A DNA stretch of 20,176 bases from a virus, in the IMG/VR virus record IMGVR_UViG_3300045256_000253, positions 1 through 20,176 of that record; one strand, given 5' to 3'. The notes under the pieces are model-generated. The model did not search any database and was not told where the DNA came from. It worked only from the letters and a program-made list of their open reading frames with translations. The first letter of the stretch is position 1. Each line of letters begins with the position of its first letter. The position numbers and the translations under genes are program-made. This document shows, piece after piece, positions 13,903 through 19,255 of the stretch.

Positions 13903-15350
13903 CAGGCGACCCCGAGCGCGGGATATTCGAGCTTCCGGCCGAATCGCCCTTCCTTCTGGCCGAGCAGCCGCCGGTGCTCGCCGCCGCCGAGCAGCGCGTA
14001 CTGCAGCCCGTCATGCGGGTGCGAGAAGTCGTTCTTCGCCGGCAGCTCCTCGAAGCGGCTCTGCCCGGCGAGCTGCAGCCGGCGGAAGGCATAGCCGCTG
14101 TTGAAGCCCTTGCGCAGCACCTTGCAGCTCGGCGACAGCAGCAGCCCCGGCTTGTGGCCGTCGATCATCCGGGTCAGCGGCACCCGCACCGCGTCGAGCC
14201 GGACGCTGATCGCGTTCGTCATGGTCGGCGCGATCGCCAGCTTCGTCGTGGCGGCGATCACCTCGGCCCAGCTCCGCTCGTCGGTGCTCGAGCGCGACAT
14301 CGAGGCCGGGTCGGCCCAGGCGGTCGCCTTCAGCTTGGCGTACTTCTCGGCGAGCAGCTGCAGCAGCAGCTCGCCGAAGCGGGTCGCCCCCATGTTGGCG
14401 CCGACCAGCTCGTCGAGGATGCGCCACTGCCCGTCCGGCGCGCGCTGCGTGACGATCGCCGCCGGCGAGAGCCCGGCATCGAGCCCGAGGGTGAGTGCCA
14501 CGCCCGGCAGCGGCTCGAGCGGCTTCGGCGCCACGTGGAACGCGTCGTTGAACTCGGGATAGACCGGCAACCCGTCGCGGCTGTAGCCGAACAGGTTGTC
14601 AACGAAGCGGCGGACATACCAGTCGGGCTGGCCCTGGACCTGCTGCTCGTAGTAGCCGTCCGGCAGGTTGCGCAGGTTCTCCGCCCCCGCATCCCGGCCG
14701 CCCGGCTGGCGGAACCACTCCCAACCCTTCGCCGGCGCCTCGACGAAATCGTGGTAGATCCAGGAATCGGTGTCGGGCGCGTTGCAGTCGAGCACCACGC
14801 CGTACCAGCTCGCCCCGCCGCCGCCGGCACCGTCCTTGGCGGGATAGCGGCCGACGCGGCCGCGCACGAAGGTGAGCACGTCCTTGGCCAGCAGGTCGGC
14901 CTCATTCAGGTACGCCCAGGTGCCTTCCCAGCCCCGCATCGCGTCCTCGACCTTGTGCTCGCCGAGACCGAGGAACTCCATCACCAGGTCGACCATCGTG
15001 CCGTCGGGCAGCCCGAACCGCAGCCGGTGCACCGCCGGCCGGCCGCCCTCGCCGCCGATCCAGTCGCCGGTTTCCTTCGGCACCCAGCGGTGCCAGGACG
15101 GGATGGTGGTCTTCTCGAGCTGCCGGTAGGTGTCGCGGATCACGGCGCCCTTGAACCGGCGAACGCCGTTCGCATCGGGCGCCTGCCGCGCCGCGCGGAA
15201 GACGCCGTCCATCAGGCAGGCGCCGGTCTTGCCCGAGCCGATCGGCCCGTTGATGCAGCGGACCGACGCGTCCGACGCCATGAAGCGCGCCGCTACCGGG
15301 CCCGGCGGCTGGTAGCGGATCGCGAGGCCGCTCACGCCCGCACCCCGCAT
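13902..15350 (-). CDS. terL: Terminase large subunit (482 aa)
   Basis: The start is ambiguous: ATG at 15350 or GTG at 15335, which would read MSGLAIRYQ and fit the short N-terminus usual in this family. Numbering here uses 15350. Walker A is GPIGSGKT at 35-42. The Walker B / catalytic Glu region is TWAYLNEAD at about 144-152. A nuclease (RNase H fold) begins LTLGLDAG at 287-293, giving Asp291. ADP at 346-348 gives a second Asp, and HDGLQYAL near 446-453 gives the third acidic residue. The motor cuts and pumps DNA into the head, powered by ATP. All key residues are present, so it looks functional. It lies downstream of the small terminase, after a 280-bp gap. Confidence 0.95.
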   Translation of the reverse strand: MRGAGVSGLAIRYQPPGPVAARFMASDASVRCINGPIGSGKTGACLMDGVFRAARQAPDANGVRRFKGAVIRDTYRQLEKTTIPSWHRWVPKETGDWIGGEGGRPAVHRLRFGLPDGTMVDLVMEFLGLGEHKVEDAMRGWEGTWAYLNEADLLAKDVLTFVRGRVGRYPAKDGAGGGGASWYGVVLDCNAPDTDSWIYHDFVEAPAKGWEWFRQPGGRDAGAENLRNLPDGYYEQQVQGQPDWYVRRFVDNLFGYSRDGLPVYPEFNDAFHVAPKPLEPLPGVALTLGLDAGLSPAAIVTQRAPDGQWRILDELVGANMGATRFGELLLQLLAEKYAKLKATAWADPASMSRSSTDERSWAEVIAATTKLAIAPTMTNAISVRLDAVRVPLTRMIDGHKPGLLLSPSCKVLRKGFNSGYAFRRLQLAGQSRFEELPAKNDFSHPHDGLQYALLGGGEHRRLLGQKEGRFGRKLEYPALGVA

Positions 15351-15625
15351 CCCGCACCCCGGGCGATGCCGACCCTTTCCGCGCGGGTCCAATTCCGGCC
15401 AACGAGGTCCTGGGAGTTTTTCGAGCCCCCACGGTCGCTCGCTCGGGCCGCGGGGGGTCCCCCCCGGGTCGCGCCGGCGGCGGCCTCGGCCGCCGCCGGG
15501 TCGAGGTGCCCGCCGGCCTGCCCGTCTGATGACCGATCAGCGGGCAGGAGCCACGGAAATGGCGGAGTTCCGCGGGTTTCGCGCGGCTGTCCAACTCGCC
15601 GCTGTCCAACTCGGCTCGACCGCAT
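15332..15625 (-). CDS. Doubtful ORF in the terS-terL gap (97 aa)
   Basis: An ATG at 15625 lies 4 bases after the small-terminase stop, with AGAGGG 8 bases upstream. The ORF ends with a TGA that overlaps the alternative GTG start of the large terminase as GTGA. That junction pattern repeats elsewhere in this operon and argues for reality. Against it, the predicted protein (MRSSRVGQRRVGQPRETRGT...) is Arg/Gly/Ala-rich without a recognisable fold. Third codon positions are much less GC-rich than in neighbours, and the DNA is full of inverted repeats. It may be a non-coding structured region or a degenerating gene. Confidence 0.3.
   Translation of the reverse strand: MRSSRVGQRRVGQPRETRGTPPFPWLLPADRSSDGQAGGHLDPAAAEAAAGATRGGPPAARASDRGGSKNSQDLVGRNWTRAERVGIARGAGCGVRA
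15474..15499. other. Perfect 12-bp inverted repeat in the terS-terL gap
   Basis: CCGGCGGCGGCC, 2 bases, then GGCCGCCGCCGG. As RNA it would form a 10-bp stem with a larger loop. Extreme GC content makes chance more likely than usual, but perfect symmetry over 24 bases is notable. Confidence 0.6.
15517..15548. other. Bulged 13-bp hairpin in the terS-terL gap
   Basis: CCTGCCCG at 15517-15524 pairs with CGGGCAGG at 15541-15548. Inside, CTGAT at 15526-15530 pairs with ATCAG at 15536-15540, closing a 5-nt loop (GACCG). The only unpaired stem base is the T at 15525. The stem is not followed by a T-run on the minus strand, so it is not a standard terminator. It may be an RNA control element or a packaging-protein site. 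Confidence 0.75.
15586..15613. repeat. Tandem 13-bp direct repeat, period 15
   Basis: GCTGTCCAACTCG occurs exactly at 15586-15598 and 15601-15613, separated by 2 bases. It lies just downstream (minus sense) of the small-terminase stop codon, in the same gap as the hairpins. Direct repeats near terS are compatible with a packaging-protein site, but the function is unknown. Confidence 0.8.
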
Positions 15626-15629
15626 CGCG

Positions 15630-16142
15630 CTAACCCTCTGATTTTGCTGGATTCAGGTCGAGGGCGAGCTCGCCCTCGATCGCGGCCGGTCCGGCCGCGC
15701 CGGCGAGCGCCGCCGGGTCGACGATCGCCAGCATCGCGACGCCCTTGCCCTCGACCTGGACGGCCTGCGGCAGCTTCTGGTGGACGTAGGGCGCCAGCTC
15801 CTGCATCGCGCGCAGCTGCAGCTGGAAGGCCTCGAGCCGAGTGCAGGAGAGCAGGCGCGCCAGCTCCTCGACCGGCCGGCTGTACGTCTCCGCCATCGCC
15901 ACCAGCGGCGAGCGGTAGCGGCCGAGGATGTGCTCGACCCAGGCCTGCGTGCGCCGGTTCGGCGTCCCCGGCGCCCGCCCGCCCCGCCGCGGGCTGTCCG
16001 GCGTCTCGTGCTCGCGCGCCGGCTCGGCGACCGCCGCCAGCGGCAGGCCGGCAAGCTCGAGCTGCGCGGGCTCGGCCGGCGCCTCGCCGGCCGCCCGGGC
16101 CGCCGCCTGGACGGCGCCGGCGATCCCCGTCGCCTCGGCCAC
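15630..16142 (-). CDS. Putative terminase small subunit (170 aa)
   Basis: The start is the GTG at 16142, directly after the TAG of a 22-codon leader ORF. A purine-rich GGGGGCGAG precedes it. The N-terminal 45 residues are low-complexity Ala/Glu/Pro. Residues 53-64 (RGGRAPGTPNRR) resemble a basic, AT-hook-like DNA-contact loop. A helical block follows: AWVEHILGRYRSPLVAMAETYSRPVEELARLL, then TRLEAFQLQLRAMQELAPYVHQKLPQAV. It ends with a beta segment (GKGVAMLAIVD). The R-G-R-x-x-G-x-x-NRRT...YRSPL...EAF-x-LQL-x-A...ELAPYVHQK pattern is one I know from proteins immediately upstream of large terminases. It likely recognises the packaging site and stimulates TerL. It might also be an unrelated DNA-binding protein. 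Confidence 0.75.
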   Translation of the reverse strand: MAEATGIAGAVQAAARAAGEAPAEPAQLELAGLPLAAVAEPAREHETPDSPRRGGRAPGTPNRRTQAWVEHILGRYRSPLVAMAETYSRPVEELARLLSCTRLEAFQLQLRAMQELAPYVHQKLPQAVQVEGKGVAMLAIVDPAALAGAAGPAAIEGELALDLNPAKSEG

Positions 16143-16211
16143 CTACTCGCCCCCTACTTCAGGCGTTTCAGCCCGTTTCAGCCAGCGTTTCAGGCCAAGC
16201 CCTTGATCCAT
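16143..16211 (-). CDS. Possible 22-codon leader ORF abutting the small terminase
   Basis: The ATG at 16211 has an upstream AGAGG (about 9 bases). It reads MDQGLGLKRWLKRAETPE and ends GGE. Its TAG is immediately followed by the GTG of the small terminase in the same frame. Three copies of the CTGAAACG octamer lie within it and supply the LKR, LKR and AETPE codons. The exact abutment (TAG then GTG) suggests translational coupling. It may be a leader peptide or only an accident of repeat DNA. Confidence 0.35.
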   Translation of the reverse strand: MDQGLGLKRWLKRAETPEVGGE

Positions 16212-16264
16212 CTCTCTATTCCTCTGTCTGAAACGGTGAAACGGTTGAAACGGTGATGTTCATG

Positions 16265-16283
16265 ACGCGCGCGCGCATATACG
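16265..16283. other. Alternating purine-pyrimidine tract within the octamer array
   Basis: The tract at 16265-16283 (ACGCGC repeats running into ATATACG) alternates purine and pyrimidine over 19 bases. Such tracts can adopt Z-DNA, and the ATAT step is easily melted. It sits between octamer clusters, where an opening site might lie. Confidence 0.55.
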
Positions 16284-16310
16284 GGAGGCCGTTCTAGGCG
16301 TTTCAGCGTT

Positions 16311-16490
16311 TCAGGGTGGTATTGTCGTTGTCCACCAACGACTTAGCTGAAACGGCGGGCGTTTCAGCGCCGTTTCGGGCGTTTCATCTGCGAACCTCTC
16401 GCAGTCCCCGAACCCGCCACCGCAGGTTGCATCGCGCTCGCCCGCCGCGCGATTGACCGACATCCCAAAGGGTCGGGGATCAGGGCGCAT
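16311..16490 (-). CDS. Doubtful small ORF downstream of the helicase (59 aa)
   Basis: The ATG at 16490 overlaps the helicase stop by 11 bases and has GGAGG 8 bases upstream. The predicted protein (MRPDPRPFGMSVNRAAGERD...) has no recognisable fold. Its C-terminal half, from about ETPETALKRPPFQL onward, is encoded by the octamer repeats and the 16324-16342 hairpin. Third-base composition is unlike the real genes here. It may be a real small gene overlapping regulatory DNA, but chance is likely. Confidence 0.28.
   Translation of the reverse strand: MRPDPRPFGMSVNRAAGERDATCGGGFGDCERFADETPETALKRPPFQLSRWWTTTIPP
16324..16342. other. 7-bp-arm hairpin inside the octamer array
   Basis: GTCGTTG, 5-base loop TCCAC, then CAACGAC. 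It lies 4 bases before the dyad made by two octamers. No T-run follows on the minus strand. It may be an operator or structural element of a replication or packaging site. Confidence 0.65.
16346..16368. promoter_or_regulatory. Perfect dyad of two octamers (9-bp arms), operator-like
   Basis: GCTGAAACG, 5-base spacer GCGGG, then CGTTTCAGC. It is the only place in the array where opposite-sense octamers face each other closely. Two half-sites about 14 bp apart centre to centre would suit a dimeric helix-turn-helix or ribbon protein. Confidence 0.6.
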
Positions 16491-18276
16491 GATCGCCCCC
16501 CTCCTCCGACAGCAGCACCGCCTCGAGCGGCAGCAGCGTGCATCGCGCGTAGGCGCCGTTGAACCTGAGCCCGCCATGCGAGCGCGCGCCAGGCACCCGG
16601 CGCAGCGCCTGCGCCCAGACGCCGGCGGCGCCGCTGCGCGCGGCCCAATGGGTGCCGGCGAACAGGGCGGCGAGGCCCTGGTGGCAGTTGGCGACCGCCA
16701 GCCAGCGCTGGCCCTCGGCGTCGCGATGGATGCGCAGGCCGAAGGTGCCGATGACCTCGACGGCCTCGACCTGGCTGCCCGGCTCGAGGCCGCGCGCGTC
16801 GCCGGCGGCGCGCAGCAGCCATTGGTTGAGCACCAGGCGCGCGCCGCCGCGGTAGACGTCGACCACCGAGGTGACCAGGTGGGCAACGCAGCGCTGGTGG
16901 TCGGCGTCGTCGGGAGTGTCCGCGCTGGCGCTCGCCACCCCGGCCGCCCAGGCCTCGAGCTCGTCGCCGCTCGGCAGCTGGTCGTGCAGCAGCAGGTCGG
17001 CGGCGGCGCCGAGAGTGCCCAGCTGGTCGGCGCCGCGGCCGCCCTGCCCCGCCGCCGCGCAGGCCTGCCGGTAGGCCTCGAGAGTGGCGTCCCAGCGGTG
17101 CCAGCCATCGACCAGGCGGCGGCGCAGCGCGGCGCCCAGCGCCGCCAGCTTGCGGCGGTCGAGCGCCGGCGGCCCGCGGAAGACCTCGCCCTCGGCGACC
17201 AGCGGCTCGAGCTCGAGGATGGCGATCCGGCTGCGGTCCTGCCCGAGCATTGGCGGGATCAGGATCGAGGAGAACAGAAAGCACGATCGCGCGGTGAACT
17301 CGGCGCCCTTGTGGTCGGCGCCGCCCCGCAGCACCACGCCGCCGCTCGCCGCCTGGCGCGCCAGCTTGACGATCTGGTAGGCGCGCCGGTTGTCCTCGTC
17401 GGCCTCGAGCTCGTCGATCGCGACCGGCAGCGCGGCATGCCCGAGCTTCTGCCAGATGCCGGCGCCCGACGCGTCCGACACCGAGACGATCGCGTCGTCG
17501 AAGACCCACTGCAGCAGCCGGTGCAGCGTGCTCTTGCCGGTCGCCCGATCGCCGGTGATCCAGGCCATCGGGCGCCACTGCAGCGCGCCGCCGAGCATGG
17601 CCGCGGCGATCCAGCCGAGCAGCAGCTGCGCGTCGACCGCGCCGCGGCGCCAGCGCCAGGTGTTGAGCAGCGCCAGCAGCTCGTGCGCGGGGCCGCGCTC
17701 GCCACCCGCCGCCCGGGTCGGGGCGAAGCGCGGGCGCGCCGGCGCCGCCGGATAGACCTGCGCATCGATAGGGCCCGGCTGGCGCCAGCCGCCGGCGTCG
17801 GCACCGCCCGGCCCGACCCACACCTGGTCGCCGCAATGCAGGATCAAATTCCCGGCCGCGCCGAGCCAGCAGCCGACGCCGCGCACTCGCTCCATCGGGT
17901 TCCAGACGCCGCGGCGCGCGGCCTCCGTCATCAGCGCCTCGGCCGCCTTCTCCGGCCGCCAGCCGGTGGTCTCGCCCTCGGCGTTGACCCGCGGCCAGTC
18001 GCGATACAGCAGCTCGATCCGGGTCCCGAACAGTGCCTGCACCCCGAGCCGACTATGCTCGCGCGCCGGCAGCGCCCGCAGCTGGCGCGAATCGTCGAGG
18101 TAATAGGCAACGTCGTCGAGGATCCCGAGCGGCTCGACCGGGCAGTCCTCGGGCAGCTGGGACCGCCGCTCGCGCGACGGCCCGGCCGGCCCGCCCGGGT
18201 CGGGGATCGAAGTGACCTCGACGGCGCCGTCGAGCGCCGCCCGCACGCCTTCGACGTTGCCGTCCGGTACCGTCAA
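16480..18276 (-). CDS. Phage replicative ATPase, primase-helicase type (598 aa)
   Basis: The start is a TTG at 18276, overlapping the ParB-like stop as TTGA and preceded by GGGGGA about 7 bases away. No ATG gives a sensible N-terminus. Residues 80-155 hold a conserved block (LFGTRIELLYRDWP, GWRPEKAAEALMTEAARRGVWNP, RGVGCWLGAAGNLILHCGDQV). The ATPase core follows: TGDRATGKST at 241-250 (Walker A) and LPVAIDELEAD at 283-293 (Walker B with Asp-Glu). A later stretch reads ARSCFLFSSILIPPML (sensor-like). This resembles the ATPase half of phage primase-helicases of the DUF927 / superfamily 3 type, without a primase catalytic core. With the Toprim primase upstream it would form a two-gene replisome. 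The family assignment is moderate. Confidence 0.85.
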   Translation of the reverse strand: MTVPDGNVEGVRAALDGAVEVTSIPDPGGPAGPSRERRSQLPEDCPVEPLGILDDVAYYLDDSRQLRALPAREHSRLGVQALFGTRIELLYRDWPRVNAEGETTGWRPEKAAEALMTEAARRGVWNPMERVRGVGCWLGAAGNLILHCGDQVWVGPGGADAGGWRQPGPIDAQVYPAAPARPRFAPTRAAGGERGPAHELLALLNTWRWRRGAVDAQLLLGWIAAAMLGGALQWRPMAWITGDRATGKSTLHRLLQWVFDDAIVSVSDASGAGIWQKLGHAALPVAIDELEADEDNRRAYQIVKLARQAASGGVVLRGGADHKGAEFTARSCFLFSSILIPPMLGQDRSRIAILELEPLVAEGEVFRGPPALDRRKLAALGAALRRRLVDGWHRWDATLEAYRQACAAAGQGGRGADQLGTLGAAADLLLHDQLPSGDELEAWAAGVASASADTPDDADHQRCVAHLVTSVVDVYRGGARLVLNQWLLRAAGDARGLEPGSQVEAVEVIGTFGLRIHRDAEGQRWLAVANCHQGLAALFAGTHWAARSGAAGVWAQALRRVPGARSHGGLRFNGAYARCTLLPLEAVLLSEEGGDHAP

Positions 18277-19211
18277 CGCTGTTCCCCCTGCCCTTTGCGG
18301 TAGGCGCGCGTGAACAGCTCGGCGAAGGCCTCGACGGTGCTGCCGCCAACCTCGCGCTTGCGCTCGCGCGCCTTGTGCAGCCAGTCCTGTGCCTTCTGCC
18401 GCCCGAGCACGCCGCGGAACGTGGCCTCGTCGAAGCCGCCGGGCGGGCACCAGTCGCGCCGCGACAGCAGCCAGGCGACGCCGGCGACGATCTCGGCCCG
18501 CAGCTGGTCGCGGGTCGGCCCGGCCGCCTCGCGCACCAGGCGCAGCGCATCGGCGGCGATCCGCTCGCCGTAGCGCGCAATGCAGAAGCGGATCTTCTGG
18601 ACCGCGAGGGTCTGGCCGGGCGGCAGCCCCTCCGGTCGGCCGGTGCTCGCGATGGTGACGCCGGCCAGGCCGCAGACGCGCTCGATCTGCACCGCGTCGG
18701 CGTCGCCGGCGACCACCGCCGCGCGGTGCAGCTGGGTCGGCAGCATGGCGCGCCGGTCGCGATTGAGCGCGATGAAGGACGCGGCCTGCAGCTCGACGCT
18801 GGCAGCGTCGATGATGTAGCAGGGCAGCCGCTCGAAGCCGCAGCGCCGGGCCGCCTCGAGCCGGTGCTGCCCGTCGATCACCGCGTGCACCGGCCGGCCT
18901 TCCCCGGGCGTGCCCTCGTCGACCGCCTCGCGGGACATCTCGGCCACCGTCAGCGGCTGGAACAGCGCCCACCGCCAGCTCGCGGCGATGCGCCGGACAA
19001 GCGCCTGGCTGGCCCGGCCGGAGATGTCGCGCTGGTAGCGATCGTCGATCGTGAGGCCGGCGACCGGCAGCCACTCGATGCGCGGCGGCGGCCCGGGATC
19101 GATCGCCGTCTTCGGCCGCACCGAAGGCGCGGCAAGCACGCGGGCGGCTTCCGGCGCCTCGGCGAGCCGCGGCACCGGCGCTGACAGCAGGTTGGTGCGC
19201 CGCGCTAGCAT
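18273..19211 (-). CDS. ParB/Srx-like protein (312 aa)
   Basis: The ATG at 19211 has no good ribosome-binding site and overlaps the preceding mini-ORF by 7 bases. The ParB-like N-terminal domain is at about residues 44-160. It has IEWLPVAGLTIDDRYQRD, then FQPLTVAEMSREAV, the signature AVIDGQHRLEAARRCG (IDGQHR at 112-117), FERLPCYIIDA, and SFIALNRDRRAMLP. These are the features of ParB/sulfiredoxin-fold proteins that bind nucleotide (CTP in true ParB). The C-terminal part is helical. In phages such proteins sit in replication or regulation blocks and may bind DNA or act as nucleases. No companion ParA is visible. The neighbours are the Toprim primase and the ATPase, suggesting a replication role. 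Confidence 0.88.
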   Translation of the reverse strand: MLARRTNLLSAPVPRLAEAPEAARVLAAPSVRPKTAIDPGPPPRIEWLPVAGLTIDDRYQRDISGRASQALVRRIAASWRWALFQPLTVAEMSREAVDEGTPGEGRPVHAVIDGQHRLEAARRCGFERLPCYIIDAASVELQAASFIALNRDRRAMLPTQLHRAAVVAGDADAVQIERVCGLAGVTIASTGRPEGLPPGQTLAVQKIRFCIARYGERIAADALRLVREAAGPTRDQLRAEIVAGVAWLLSRRDWCPPGGFDEATFRGVLGRQKAQDWLHKARERKREVGGSTVEAFAELFTRAYRKGQGEQR

Positions 19212-19255
19212 GGCTCGAGGCCGAGATCGCAGTGGTTGTTACAGGCGTTGCACAT
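19205..19255 (-). CDS. 16-codon cysteine-rich mini-ORF between primase and ParB-like genes
   Basis: The ATG at 19255 directly follows the primase TAG, and a GGGGG lies 8 bases upstream. It reads MCNACNNHCDLGLEPC, with four Cys and one His spaced like a metal-binding knuckle (C-x2-C-x3-C-x6-C). The ORF then overlaps the ParB-like ATG. It fills the whole gap between two genes in an otherwise tightly packed operon, which makes a translational coupler or a metal-binding micropeptide credible. Length alone cannot exclude chance. Confidence 0.4.
   Translation of the reverse strand: MCNACNNHCDLGLEPC

Larger units (their letters stand above)
16164..16387. repeat. Iteron-like array of CGTTTCAG octamers, possible origin, pac site or operator
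   Basis: Twelve octamers fall within 224 bp. Plus-sense CGTTTCAG begins at 16164, 16174, 16186, 16299, 16307 and 16360, with variants at 16371 (CGTTTCGG) and 16380 (CGTTTCAT). Minus-sense CTGAAACG begins at 16228 and 16347, with variants at 16236 (GTGAAACG) and 16245 (TTGAAACG). Start-to-start spacing within clusters is 8 to 13 bp, so not a fixed helical period. The array lies between the primase-helicase and small-terminase genes, in the largest mostly non-coding stretch of the window. Replication iterons, a terminase recognition site and a repressor operator all fit this layout. Confidence 0.85.

Noticed and set aside
11116-14094. Very long plus-strand open frame (about 990 codons) opposite portal and terminase
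   Set aside because: It is antisense to well-recognised genes. High GC content removes stop codons from the opposite frame, and its product is Arg/Ala/Gly-rich with no domain.
15452-15465. G6-T-C7 palindrome as a terminator
   Set aside because: The loop is too small for a simple hairpin, and the minus-strand sequence that follows lacks a T-run.
16270-16306. Minus-strand promoter using TATATG as -10 with an octamer as -35
   Set aside because: GAAACG is a poor -35 and the -10 match is weak. The spacing may be accidental because octamers occur all over this region.
16164-16387. CRISPR array
   Set aside because: Repeats are only 8 bp, in both orientations, with 0 to 5 bases between many of them and no uniform spacers. 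No cas genes are nearby.
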